Source: Metridium senile (Eukaryota > Cnidaria > Anthozoa > Actiniaria > Metridiidae). Taken from it: a DNA stretch of 64,000 nt. Positions 48,401 to 58,600 of the stretch are shown here, piece by piece. Positions within the stretch are counted from its first letter, which is position 1, and every line of letters starts with the position of its first letter. The stretch lies in the NCBI GenBank assembly GCA_949775045.1, contig OX459105.1, forward strand, positions 17,125,353-17,189,352, read 5' to 3'. Both the position numbers and the translations under genes were made by a program. The notes beneath the pieces were generated by a model. That model was not told the origin of the DNA and did not search any database. It worked only from the letters and a program-made list of their open reading frames with translations.

Positions 48401-50392
48401 AAATATGTCTTTGAATTGGCACCATTTCTATACAATGTCACAAGATGAATGTATCAAATCATTTACAGGTAACAATCGACCTAGCCTCCCACACAGCCAC
48501 TCTTATGTGTCGGTTATTTTTCCCTCCCCACGAACACCTGCTCAACCGAGCACTACATTCCATTCCCATTTGTGGGAAGGAAGAATATCCAACACTAAAA
48601 ACGTCTGCTCAAGAGACTACAATTGACCATGCTAACTGAAGTCAACCACCTTTACTATTTGCTGCACGCATGACAAAATGTTTCTTATACAAACAGGAGC
48701 GGTTAATAGTATTTGCTAAGGATTGGAATTCCTAGGATTTCACAGGAACCCCAATCCTAAATTCTCTGGAATCTTGAGGAATTACACTAAAGTGGAGTCA
48801 CAGCCACAACCCTAGAAATTCTTGGAAAAAAAAAACACCCGAAGGAACTTTAATGTATATAATCCTAGAAATTGCTAAGGATTCAAAGGTTTTCTTACAA
48901 GGGATGAATGTTAGTCTATCATTTTACAATACTGTGATTTGCTATGTGCATTTTCTTACAGCCTGCATAATTTAATACCAGCTCTAGTGTCAAAACTATA
49001 ACAATTGCTATTATGCTATGGAACTGATAATAAATAAAAGACTATAAGTAGTGGTATAAGATTTTTAGAAGAAAAATATCCTATGATGCATGATACGTAT
49101 TCGTTCGTAAGTGTTTCAATTAAGCGATTTTTTATTCTTTGTACGACGCATCACAATAAATAGCTACAGCTGTTAAATAATTGAATAAAGACACTAGAAA
49201 TAATTTGAATAAAAGCTACTTCGTTTAAAATCTACTTTCGCAGAGTATCAAGTTTGAATCAACTATGATTACACAACAGTAACATCCTGTAAATATCTTA
49301 CATGGAAACAAGGAAATGAAGAATTATAAAAATACGGAAATAATATAATTAAAATCCATTAGGAATATAGTACTTTTAAAATACTTGAACGACAATCTTG
49401 AAGTATTGAAATGAGATGTTGTTCAAGTTTCGTATTAAAAGCCAAGGCCATGGCAATGTTGACATCGAAGACGGCGAAACAATACTTATGGAAAACATCT
49501 ACTTAATTTCTAAATATAAATATATAAACACCATAGCTTGTTATCTCACAGACAGCAAAACAAACACTGACATTGACATTCGAGAATTCGAAGCGATGAT
49601 CAAACATTCGATTTGTTTCTAGTGATTTTAAAACAGTGCATTTTATTTCACGTCGCGAATAATGAGTGATTAGATTGAAGGGAAATAGGATAATTGTTAT
49701 TCTACATCAATAACCGCGCTAGTATACTTGGGTTGCACAACAATGAATGTTGATTACAATCAATTACTCACTTGCCAATGGGGTTGACGCTGGCGTCGAT
49801 TTCTTGCAAGTTTTTACAGTTCTTGATATTCTCCGGCAAATCAATTATTCCTGTGGTAAAATAAACTCGTTTGTGAGAAACGATAGCATTTTGAGGTGTG
49901 ATATCGCGATCAGACTGAAATGATATAGACACAAACAACATACCATTCTTACTGAAGTTCACTTCTCGTAGGTTGACTAGATTCGAGATGGCCGATGGAA
50001 TGATTGTAAGTTCATTATCGCTTAAATTGAGCACTTGTAAGTTCTGTAAACTGAATAAAGCCTGTAAAGAGAGGAAATGTAAAAGGTTATAGTCAGTCAA
50101 GTCAGCTAAATCCATACATACAAGCAGAACAACACAACAGAATCACAACAAAGATATCATCACTAGACTGCAGTCGATGGCGTTCTACATAAACCAACAC
50201 AGCAAGCCTTACCCGTGGTAAATCTCTAAGCTGATTAGCGTCCAAATAAACCTCTTCCAATAGCTTGCCTTCCTTGGACTTGAAGATATCCGAGGGAACA
50301 GTTGTTAAACTGCAATGACTTAGTTCTAACACCGCCATTGAGGTCTGTTCTAGTTCAGCGGTAAAACAAGTCGAGTTGAACCAACGCGGCAT
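36420..50392 (-). CDS. LAP-family scaffold (LRR + PDZ), Erbin/LRRC7/Lap1-like, 1040 aa
   Basis: 22 exons, all phases consistent (3123 nt): 50213-50392, 49944-50061, 49772-49850, 47805-47894, 47674-47730, 47165-47228, 46699-46773, 45873-46017, 45719-45791, 45192-45237, 44341-44424, 43825-43940, 42786-42855, 42092-42206, 41249-41382, 40731-40918, 39685-39895, 39057-39272, 37845-38627, 37221-37316, 36849-36923 and 36420-36527. Residues about 20-400 are leucine-rich repeats with LAP-specific signatures ([23 protein letters not shown], split over an exon; [41 protein letters not shown]). A conserved [17 protein letters not shown] follows, then a long disordered middle with PPSYHEA. A single C-terminal PDZ (949-1030; [29 protein letters not shown]) ends 4 residues after SRKADEL-type sequence. 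LAP proteins organise basolateral polarity and junctions and bind receptor tails. One PDZ, not four, separates it from Scribble. Confidence 0.93.
36545..36835. repeat. Purine-rich tandem repeat in a LAP intron
   Basis: Three to four units of about 70 bp (AATAGAGGGTTATGAACCAC + AGAAGAGAAAGGAAAGAAAT). It lies between the last two coding exons, close to the donor of 36849-36923. Confidence 0.85.
37340..37820. repeat. ATC/ATT/ACC microsatellite in a LAP intron
   Basis: Interrupted CATTATTATTACCATTACCA and ATCATCACC blocks occupy nearly the whole intron between exons 37845-38627 and 37221-37316. Open frames rich in Met/Ile or His/Tyr are repeat artefacts. Confidence 0.95.
38770..38990. mobile_element. 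Foldback element in a LAP intron
   Basis: CGGCGATTGCACGACCG and CGGTCGTGCAATCG-type arms, with TACGAATTCCTTCTTATTCC / GGAATAAGAAGAAATTCGTA and CACCGTTCAGCG/CGCTGAACGGTG motifs between. It ends close to the donor of exon 39057-39272. Confidence 0.7.
39310..39660. repeat. TGAA/TGGA tetranucleotide tract
   Basis: Loose ATGAATGAATGGATGGATGA type repeats between LAP exons 39685-39895 and 39057-39272. There is no coding value. Confidence 0.95.
39945..40695. repeat. ATC microsatellite with a CATTAC hexamer run
   Basis: Interrupted ATC repeats include a pure run of about 14 CATTAC units at 40462-40545 and an internal duplication (40080-40200 resembles 40200-40330). It lies in the LAP intron between exons 40731-40918 and 39685-39895. 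Confidence 0.95.
40940..41185. repeat. 45-57-bp tandem repeat upstream of a LAP exon
   Basis: Five or six units of CTCAAATGTGCTACCTCTCT + CCACCAATCATAGCGAGCAT. The array starts about 22 nt from the acceptor of exon 40731-40918. Confidence 0.9.
41383..41760. repeat. 42-bp tandem array of splice-acceptor copies
   Basis: Nine units on the minus strand carry TATTTTGTTGTAG (or TTTTCTTGTAG) followed by ATTCATCCCATTCATTCATT. The innermost unit ends exactly at the acceptor of LAP exon 41249-41382. The unit length is a multiple of three, and each unit is open in the frame that leads into the exon. Confidence 0.9.
41774..41914. mobile_element. Minimal Penelope-type terminal-repeat foldback with 10-bp TSD
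   Basis: Direct repeats ATTGGCAAGA flank it (41764-41773 and 41915-41924). The interior is two inverted copies of the terminal sequence found at 51405-51947 (TTGTCATTTTTTATTACTTT, GATAATGAATAGGAA). There is no endonuclease or reverse transcriptase. It sits in a LAP intron. Confidence 0.8.
42500..42785. repeat. 35-bp tandem repeat starting at a LAP splice donor
   Basis: Eight units of AACTAATTGTAACATGCCTC + AATTTATCAACTGCA. The last unit runs into the donor of exon 42786-42855, whose first intron bases (GTCAGTTGATAAATTG) are themselves part of a unit. Confidence 0.9.
43399..43566. mobile_element. Foldback MITE in a LAP intron
   Basis: ACATTACATGTGCGC with GAGATATAAATTTTATCTTC, and the inverted GAAGATAAAATTCATATCTC with GCGCCCATGTAAT, form the arms. 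An inner palindrome GATATCCCAC/GTGGGATATC lies between. A half copy is at 28090-28180. Confidence 0.8.
43960..44260. repeat. TGAA-rich tetranucleotide tract
   Basis: ATGAATGAATAAATAAATGA-type sequence between LAP exons 44341-44424 and 43825-43940. The Phe/Ile/Ser open frames are artefacts. Confidence 0.9.
44470..45200. repeat. Tandem array containing copies of a LAP exon end and donor
   Basis: Units of about 105-116 bp share TCAGGCTTCAGGATATGTTTG. The four units nearest exon 45192-45237 also carry TGTCTTACCGTGAGTCCATT, a copy of the exon's last bases and its GTAAGAC donor (44871, 44976, 45081 with one change, and the real site at 45186). Confidence 0.9.
45340..45670. repeat. ATG/GGT trinucleotide tract
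   Basis: Interrupted GATGATGATG and GGTGGTGGTG runs with a TGAATTTCACCCATGATGAT duplication, between LAP exons 45719-45791 and 45192-45237. Confidence 0.9.
46020..46545. repeat. 32-bp tandem repeat beside a LAP acceptor
   Basis: About 16 units of AGAATACATGATCATGTTAA + TTAATACATTTT, each with a TGATCA palindrome. The array begins 6 nt from the acceptor of exon 45873-46017. Confidence 0.95.
46830..47130. repeat. GAT trinucleotide tract with internal duplication
   Basis: (GAT)n with GGTGATGATAAG variants; 46836-46920 is similar to 46968-47050. It lies between LAP exons 47165-47228 and 46699-46773. Confidence 0.95.
47255..47650. repeat. CAGA-rich minisatellite
   Basis: ACAGGTAGACAGACACCAGC-type units of about 113 bp in two to three copies, followed by pure (CAGA)n at 47577-47650. 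It lies between LAP exons 47674-47730 and 47165-47228. Confidence 0.9.
47930..48170. repeat. GATGAT microsatellite
   Basis: Interrupted GATGATGAT and GATAATAGT runs immediately upstream of LAP exon 47805-47894. Confidence 0.9.
48200..49740. other. LAP intron without clear features
   Basis: AT-rich intron DNA. A short plus-strand frame (49416-49622, 68 codons, [20 protein letters not shown]) is open with plausible composition but matches nothing I know. A repeat-like GGAATTCCTAGGATTTC/GGATTGGAATTCC segment is near 48715-48900. Confidence 0.35.
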
Positions 50393-52289
50393 TGTATTAC
50401 AATGTCAGTCAACTACCGACAAACAACTCATCCATGAATGACAGCCAGACTTATTACTCGCAAAAAATCCCACGAGAAACCACCAAAACGATGGTCCAAA
50501 AGTGAGCGTTCTTTTACACAAAATACCGTTTGGATAATTGTGATTTTTCTCCTTCAAACCGCAATAAAAATGACGTTTTTTGCAATCTTTCTGGTCCATT
50601 CCCTGGTATTATTATCAGTGAAATTTATCATTTCATCCCATTACATACACCACTCGATGCCAAAACAGCAAAAAAAATGTACTAATTGAAAAATATACGC
50701 AGGTAGCATTCAATTGGTATCCTTCCGTCCATCATTGTGTTACTAGCCAATCAGCAGCAAGGACAATTACATAAATGACGTATATAAAACTACATCAACT
50801 TGGAATTCTGAAAGTATCTTAGAAAATCGCATTTTATCAACAAAACGTGTCTTTTTTTAACGCCGTTTAACATTTGACATATCAGTACTTGGACATAGAT
50901 TATTACTTAGTAGGGGAGGGGCGGAGAGATGTCTACACCACAGGAAGCCCAACCTATTCCGTCTATCTGTTCGTCTGGAGTCAGACTGTTTTAATCATTG
51001 TCACCATAACGTCGATAATCAATGATAATATCCAGTATTAGACCGTGAGTGATTTCGTTTACCGTCAAAATGTCGATGTTTGATAATTTAAAGTAGAGTA
51101 TGTTATATTTTTGCGCTCAGAACTCTTGCTATGAGCGCCATATAAATATTTGTTATTATTTTAAAATGACGATAACCGGTGGTTTTCTCGGCATGAACTG
51201 CGTCGGCGCAGTTAAAACAAAGTTGCCAGGAAGTTGAAATAGGAAACCACATGTTTGAGAAAAACTGACACTTTGTGTGTGCCCACTTTATTTTGCGAGC
51301 ATAAATTTTAGATTATACCATAGTTAATAATGATTATACATAAAACTAGTTCCCCTTTATGAATTTTTTTATAGCAAGTAGAATATAGTTATATCATTGT
51401 ATATGAATAGGAAAGCGAGAAGGCTTGTCATTTTTTATTACTTTGTATATTTCGGCCTTTATCCAAAGGCCATCTACAGCAAAGTGAACTGAATATGAAT
51501 CTAAATTAGTTTAAGAGGCTCAAGGGAATCGATTGTCCTTGTTCATTCAAGCTAGGCTTTTGTTCTTTAATAAATAGTGCTTCTGATGTTTTTCTTTTTC
51601 TGTAATGTCTAAAGTTAGACGCGAGAATACTCGAGTGTTCGATGTTTATGGTATCGTGTCCTGTTCCAATGCTATGTTTAGTGAAAGATGATTTCTTGTC
51701 TTTTCCACTATGTTCTGTTATGCGTTCCTCTATTTATTAGAGAACAAAAGCCTAGCTTGAATGAACAAGGACAATCGATTCCCTTGAGCCTCTTAAACCA
51801 ATTTAGATTCATACTCAGCCGTTCACTTTGCTGTAGATGGCCTTTGGATAAAGGCCGAAATATACAAAGTAATAAAAAATGACAAGCCTTTTTAGCTTCT
51901 CGCTTTCCTATTCATTATCAAACTGTTGCGCCCAAGTAAACATATTCATCATTGTATATATCATATATTCTTACTGAAATCAGTATTAATTTATTGAATA
52001 GGTAATTAGCGTGCCTAAATAAAGTTGATCACATCACGCGCGCGCGCTTGAGTCCGTTTTGTAGAATCTTTCCAATTTGTATTCTTGTATATATTATTTT
52101 CGAAAAACGTTTGATGTGGAATAATATAATAACGTTCCCGTCCTGAGTCTGTCTGTCGTTCTTACAATCCAGCGGTTGCTATCCAGAAACTACTACTAAT
52201 AATAAAATCAAAGAATCATTTAATTAGTGACGTCATAGTCATTAATTAATATTAACCCAGACAAGTTGTGGTTCTCGTCGTCGTTCAAG
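50393..52289. promoter_or_regulatory. Divergent intergenic region between the LAP gene and creatine kinase
   Basis: The LAP start (50392, minus) and the kinase start (52290, plus) face away from each other, so this 1.9-kb stretch should hold both promoters. Visible elements are a perfect CRE (TGACGTCA, 52228-52235) 55 nt before the kinase ATG, an alternating CG run at 52038-52047, and the Penelope-like insertion at 51405-51947. Confidence 0.5.
51405..51947 (-). mobile_element. Penelope-like element remnant, palind­romic, 12-bp TSD
   Basis: Direct repeats ATCATTGTATAT (51393-51404 and 51948-51959) flank two inverted arms (about 51403-51576 and 51731-51915; few mismatches) around a spacer of about 154 bp. 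The minus strand encodes the end of a GIY-YIG endonuclease (TKHSIGTGHDTINIEHSSIL, SEALFIKEQKPSLNEQGQSI). Each arm carries GGCCTTTGGATAAAGGCCGA followed by AATAT, a hammerhead-like stem II plus GAAA. Reverse transcriptase is missing. Confidence 0.8.
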
Positions 52290-55200
52290 ATGGCGTACTG
52301 CGGGTTCACACGTACTCGTCTATCAGCAGTTGCAATAGGTTTGGGCGGGGCTGCAGTGGCCGCCATTCTTGCTACTCGCTACCGTGTGTCAGCTCGTGAT
52401 AGCAGTCGACGCGCGTACGACAAGTTCTCGGCCATGGCGGACTACCCTGACTTGAGGCATCACAACAACCTAATGGCTAAACATCTAACACCGAGACTGT
52501 ATGGTAAACTGCGTGATAGATGCACTGGATCAGGATATACACTTGATCAAGCCATACAAACAGGTGTTGATAATCCTGGTCATCCATTCATTAGTACGGT
52601 TGGACTTGTAGCTGGAGACGAAGAATCGTACGAAACGTTTGCCGAGCTCTTTGATCCTATTATCCAAGAAAGACACGCTGGTTTCAAGAAGTCAGACAAA
52701 CATAAGACTGACCTGGATTCATCCAAGATTCGTGGAGGAAAGTTTGACGAGAAGTATGTACTGTCATCTCGCGTAAGGACTGGACGATCTATCCGTGGAT
52801 TCGGCCTGCCGCCGCACTGTACTCGCGCAGAACGTAGAGAAGTAGAGCGAGTCGTTACCGACGCATTGGACGGACTCACAGGTATTGAAGCTCGACCATA
52901 GACAAGCGCGCACACAAAGTAGAACAGTACGCATGACCAGGGTGAAAACGATAAAGTTTAGGGACCGGTTGTACGAAGCCTGAATAGCGCTATCCACCAA
53001 ATAAATCCTTTTCAAGATTCAAGATTCAAGATTTTTTAATTTTGTCTCAGGATACTACATTTACATATAAAGGACAGATTTACATATTTTACAGACAATG
53101 GTAATTGTAACAGCTGGAAGACTGAACTACACAATTACCCACAAAAATTATTTACAATGAAAGGTCAGAAAACGTTTTCCAACGGATAAAACCTATACAA
53201 ATTCTATACACTGGATAACTCTTATCCAGGCTTCGTACAACTGGCCCCAGAGCGTAAACGGAACTGACATATGCCAAATGTTTGTTGACTTAATTATATT
53301 AGCAAATAACTTTTTACAATGAGTTGTCGAAGAAATTAATTTTTGTTTTTTCGTTTTTACCATTAGTGGCGCGCGCGCATAATGCGCTATCTGTTCAATT
53401 TCAATCAAAGCCTTTGTGCTACGCTGATACATTACGATGGTTGTTTTCTAGGTGATCTCAAAGGCCTGTACTATCCATTAAATGGTATGTCTGAACAAGA
53501 ACAACAACAGCTCATCGACGATCATTTCCTGTTCGACAAGCCAGTGTCTCCTCTCTTGACATGCGCTGGCATGGCACGTGACTGGCCTGATGCACGTGGT
53601 ATCTGGCATAACTGCAACAAGAACTTCCTGGTCTGGATCAACGAGGAAGACCACACCCGAATGATTTCCATGGAGAAAGGTGGTAACATGAGGGCTGTGT
53701 TCGATCGGTTCTGTAAAGGTCTGAATGAAGTCGAACGTTTGATCAAACAAAAGAACCATGAATACATGTGGAATCAACATCTCGGTTACATCTTAACTTG
53801 TCCTAGTAACTTGGGAACAGGACTACGAGCTGGCGTACATGTCAAACTACCAAATCTTGCAAGGGTAATAACATTACCTTAAGGATGGAAACCTTTTTGC
53901 ACCGCATAACGCGCCTTACCGTGGCCACCCAATTAAAGTTTTGTGCAAGTTAGCTTTAAGTTCACGAAAAGTTTCTCTTTTTAAATTAATTGCTACACCT
54001 TTTCAAATTTAAACATCCTGGGAGTATTTCAGCCACTTATACACTTCATTCAGTCTTCGCTTTGAACATTTCAAAGTGTTTATCGTTTGACACTCGGCGT
54101 GTCTTTTATATTAAGGTCAAATTCTCGCTTTCCGATTGGTTAACTTGTTCAAAACTTTATATGGGTGGCCACGGTATGGCGCGTCGCGCTGTAATTGGGC
54201 TGGAAACGGTTCCGTCAGCTGGGAAAACGTTTCGATAAATGTATTATCAGTAGAACATTGCACAGGTTTTTCAAAAGTCATTGGTTCAAATCCCGTTGAA
54301 GTCCCGAAATTGTTTCGGGTTTGTAAAGTTTCAATTACTTAAATTGCTTGATATTCCGCGAAGATCATAACCATACACAATTTACTAACCGCGAATCAGA
54401 CCAACATATATCTACAATGTATTATTACCATCACCATTACAGCGATGTTTCGAATTGGTGAAGACTCGCCCGCAAAAGTATATGACCACTTCTATGCATA
54501 CTTCTATGCACGGACTTTATGCTGCGAAACGAGTTTTTACACGCCTTATTCGGTAAAATCAGACAACTTCACATCAAATGTGTCTGTTTAAAGTACAAAC
54601 TCCCGTGCATAGAAGTATGCGAATCTCGGCGAGGGGGAGGGGGGACTCCGGGGAAAAAGTGCCGGGAATGCTCATCGGAAATTTTCAAAAATATCCCTAA
54701 AAGATACCGGAAGTCTTTTAAAAAGGGCGTGGCTGGATGAATTTTACCCCCTAAGAGATGCCACAACAAATATTGCACTTTAATAAACGTATCAGAAGCG
54801 AATATCGATACAAGAATAGTTTTCAAAAATTCGCATTTGACACCCTAAAAGATACCAACTCGCTTAATTTTACCCCTAAAAGATACGACGAGCACCCCAG
54901 GTACTTTTTCCCCGGAGTCCCCCATCCCCGCGATGCGAATGCATTAAATGTGGTCATAATTTTGCGCGTTGCGCTGTAAGATCACCATCACCATTCCTAT
55001 CAACACAATCCAAAAAAGTTATTTCACCACATCTGATGATACTCAGTTAAAATCAGTGAAAATGTTTTTCATGTCTACAGGACAAGAGACTTGACAGTGT
55101 CCTAGACAAACTCCGTCTCCAGAAGAGAGGTACCGGTGGAGTTGACACCGCAGCTGTAGGTGGAACCTTCGACATTTCCAACTCAGACCGACTAGGATTC

Positions 55201-55308
55201 TCCGAGGTTGATCTTGTCCAGAAAGTGATCGATGGAGTCAATTTGCTGATCGAAATGGAGAAAAGGATGGAAAAAGGAAAGTCTATTGATGACCTGATCC
55301 CCAAGTGA
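52290..55308 (+). CDS. Mitochondrial creatine kinase (EC 2.7.3.2), 410 aa
   Basis: Three exons: 52290-52881, 53452-53864 and 55081-55308 (1233 nt, phases agree). It reversibly transfers phosphate between ATP and creatine. The mitochondrial form works in the intermembrane space, coupling export of energy to phosphocreatine. Residues 1-40 ([20 protein letters not shown]...) form an Arg-bearing hydrophobic presequence. The N-terminal domain follows ([52 protein letters not shown]). The catalytic domain has [17 protein letters not shown] and the reactive-cysteine motif [17 protein letters not shown] (Cys about 314). The C-terminal flexible loop region is [18 protein letters not shown] at 52290 has a good context (AAGATGGCG). 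The overall match is far closer to creatine than to arginine kinase. The length is near the usual 415-420. It could be named CKMT by homology, but the vertebrate paralogues cannot be told apart. Confidence 0.96.
52962..53242. mobile_element. Foldback element in creatine kinase intron 1
   Basis: CCGGTTGTACGAAGCCTGAA...GCGCTATCCACC and TGGATAACTCTTATCCAGGC...GTACAACTGG are inverted ends. The interior has TTCAAGATTCAAGATT repeats. Confidence 0.7.
53901..54193. mobile_element. Foldback MITE in creatine kinase intron 2
   Basis: CGCGCCTTACCGTGGCCACC and GGTGGCCACGGTATGGCGCG are inverted arms, extended by AAAGTTTTG/CAAAACTTT inside. Confidence 0.85.
54205..54350 (+). mobile_element. tRNA-derived SINE fragment
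   Basis: TTGGTTCAAATCCCGTTGAA (B box plus body) is followed by GTCCCGAAATTGTTTCGGGT, a hairpin typical of short interspersed elements. The head is degenerate. Confidence 0.6.
54436..54980. mobile_element. Foldback with a second foldback nested inside
   Basis: Outer ends are TTACAGCG... and ...CGTTGCGCTGTAA. The inner element (about 54640-54923) has arms GGGGACTCCGGGGAAAAAGT and ACTTTTTCCCCGGAGTCCCC, and CCTAAAAGATAC motifs inside. It lies in creatine kinase intron 2. Confidence 0.75.
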
Positions 55309-55372
55309 ATGGAAAATGAGAAATGAATGGGAAATTTGTACTAATAACTATGATATAACACTGTATAATCTA

Positions 55373-55378
55373 TTTATT
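55373..55378 (-). terminator. Candidate polyadenylation signal of NDC1
   Basis: On the minus strand AATAAA lies 259 nt beyond the NDC1 stop. It falls inside the 3' UTR of the convergent creatine kinase gene. Confidence 0.35.
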
Positions 55379-55442
55379 GACTTGTATATAAAGGCTGTAC
55401 ATATAGAGTATATCAATGACAGTAGAACAACATTATCTGTAT

Positions 55443-55448
55443 AATAAA
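55443..55448 (+). terminator. Polyadenylation signal of creatine kinase
   Basis: AATAAA about 135 nt after the stop codon, the first such hexamer downstream on the plus strand. Confidence 0.6.
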
Positions 55449-55636
55449 ACAAACTGCATCAACTATAACACTACTAACTAGTCATTACTCTTACTGATGG
55501 GCGTACTAACGTCAGAAACATACATAATCCTAACTGTTTCGTATGCCACTTTCGTCTCTTTTTCCCTTATATGTCGACCTGTGTTGTCTAATACGTTTTG
55601 TCGAACTGTATCCTGTGTCGTCTCGACGTGTGTCTT

Positions 55637-58600
55637 CTAAGACTCTCTGTTCTCAAGGAATCCCTTTAGTCTGCTGCGATGCTCAGGTGTCAGCGGTATG
55701 CCACTAAAGAGAACGAACAAAATGAATGATATAAAAACTGAATAGAAAAACAAGAGAGAGGAATGGGAATGATACTTACTGTAAATGATGTCCAAAAGTG
55801 TTAGTGATATGATAGATTGATGATACTAAACCTGAAAAAGATACAGCCGTTAACACCAATATGTAATTACAGAACACAGCGGTCAAACGACTACGCATGC
55901 GTGGCAAAATTTTCCCAGCGGTAAATTTGTCATTGTAAACATTAGGAGTTTCGGACTACAGTGTTTGAAGTCGATTTATAAGAAATTTCCTGAATATATA
56001 TATAAGCTGAAGTTTCGTGTACATAACCTTTGTTATATTTTAAAGCTACCATGAGTCTATACTTTTGTATTTTTTTTAATTTATATTTTGAGAAAAACGC
56101 GATGAAAGTCGTACACTCCCCGTGCGAATGTCAGATTTGTGTATTTGATCATTTTTTTTATTTATTTTTTTCGCGCATGTCGTCTGACCGCTGTGTTTGT
56201 AATTACAGTATAAGCGTAAACATGCAAAGGGCTGGGACGAGTACTTACCAGCTCTCAAACTATACCGCATGCCCTCTTTTCCTTGTGGTCGTGGAGGTCT
56301 GGGTTGAATGCCATGACGACCAGCAGTAGGCAGCTTAGCAAAATGGTCAAGGGTCTGGTAACGAAATATATTAGTATATTGGATTACCTGTGGTGAGTAT
56401 TAAGACAGGAAGCCCAACACACTTACCTGTAGTAACGTGAACAATGTGGAAAGAATTTTGGGAAGAGTCTGAAAAACAATAAAAGTGGATATTAAATGAG
56501 AAAATGCAGATATTATACTAATAGAAAGTCAATCAAATAAATACCATTTGCACAACACCAAAGGTGTCTTCATTGAATGATGCAACCACTAGTCCACATA
56601 GACCTACAAAAACAATGTAATATCAATAGAACTAATTAACAATGTAATATCAATAGAACTAATTAACAATGTCATATCAATAGAACTAATTAACAATGTA
56701 ATATCAATAGAACTAATTAACAATGTAATATCAATAGAACTAATTAACAATGTAATATCAATAGAACTAATTAACAATGTAATATCAATAGACCTAGAAA
56801 AACAATGTCATATCAATAGAACTAATTAACAATGTAATATCAATAGAACTAATTAACAATGTAATATCAATAGAACTAATTAACAATGTAATATTACAGT
56901 CAACTATTCAAAATGAATATCCAAACCTTCATTTTCAAAGTTAAAAATATATATGATCCAGAAAAGGCACTCTATGTCATATTTAGTTTGCTTATGTGAA
57001 TATTGGAATAATTGTTCAAAATGTGTTCATGCGTCAAGTGTGTTGACTGTAAGAGAAGGAAACAAATAATCCAGTTTTAACAAAAGTAAAGATTGATCCA
57101 GTATTAATAGGAGTAATTAAGATATCTTCTTATCAATTACCTTGCACAGCCCATATATACAGCTGACAATCAACAAACAATACTTCTGCTTGATAGCCTG
57201 GAATCTACAAGAACAAAAAACAGAAATGAATGAGAAGAATAAATAGATGGACAAATGAATGAATGGATGGGTGGATGAATTGATGGATGAATTGATGGAT
57301 GGATGGATTGATGGATGAATGAATGATTGAATGGATGGATTAATGTTAAATGGATGGATGGACAAATGAGTGGATGTATGGGTGGATGTATGGATGAATG
57401 AATAGATGGATAAATGAATGGATTGGTGGATTGGTGGAGGAATTGATGGATGGATTAATGTTAAATGGATGGATGGATAAAGGGAGTGATGAATACATGG
57501 ATGAATGGATGATTGATGGATGAATGAATGAATGGATGGATGAATGGATGAATAAAAGGATTGATGGATGAATGAATGGACAGAAAAATAAACAAACAAA
57601 TAGATAAATATACTGCTGGATGAATGGGAAAATGGATGAATAAATCAATGAATGAACAAAAATATTTGAAATTACTGTTGATATCTTTACCTCATTGAAG
57701 AGATAAGCAATTACAGGCCTTTCTTTCATGAACATCGCAAACTGTACAAACAACAATATATTAAATGAAAATAAATACCAGCAATTTTTTCATTTTAATA
57801 GAAACTGTATTGTGTTATAAGAGGCCATTTTCTATCAGGATGCATGGTATAAAACCGAAATTTAAAGTAATTTTTAGAAGGAGATATATTGGAATGGTTA
57901 GAATAGAAAAGACTAACTTACATTATGGGGGACTTGCTTGATTCTCCACTGCAGTGTATTCACCTTGGAACATGACACAATGTGATGATAAGTCTTTTGA
58001 ATACATAAATCATTGAAAGCATATGAATGCATAAAGGGATAAATGAATGAATGGACAGATGAATATAAAGATAAATGAATGAATGAATGAATAAATGAAT
58101 GGATACATTAATGAATATAGATGGATGTATTAATATATAAATACATACATACATAAATGAATTAATTAATGAATTAATAGAACAAATAATGGTTAGACGG
58201 ATAAATTAATGAATAGCTACATGAATGAATAGATGGATGAATGAATAAATACATAAATGAATAAATGCATAGATCAAAGAATGAATGGATGGATGGATGG
58301 ATGGATGGATGGACGGATGAATCAAATAATGATAAGTAAACTAAGCACCTTGTAAAAGAAAGGATATATGACATGGATAAAGGATTAACATACCTCAGCT
58401 GTTTTGGGGCCTGTATTGGCTGTATAGTAATTACATGATGGACTTGACACATCATTGGGAGATGTCTGTCTGTCTGTGCTGTATTCACCTTAAACATGAC
58501 AACCAACATCATCATCATAATTATCATCAGCACCAGCAGTATCAACATGATCATCATCATCATCATTACTTTCATCACCAACATCACCATCATAAGTATC

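Noticed and set aside
49416..49622. 68-codon plus-strand frame
   Set aside because: It matches no known family, has no splice or promoter support and lies inside a LAP intron. The length is within chance expectation for this window.
36420..50392. Scribble as the identity of the LRR-PDZ gene
   Set aside because: Only one PDZ, at the extreme C-terminus, is present, and the middle-region motifs fit the Erbin/LRRC7 branch better.
52580..53015. Minus-strand frames of 83-111 codons
   Set aside because: They are shadows of creatine kinase exon 1.
52290..55308. Arginine kinase as the identity of the phosphagen kinase
   Set aside because: The hydrophobic mitochondrial presequence and many stretches identical to mitochondrial creatine kinases (such as [10 protein letters not shown] and [10 protein letters not shown]) point to creatine kinase.
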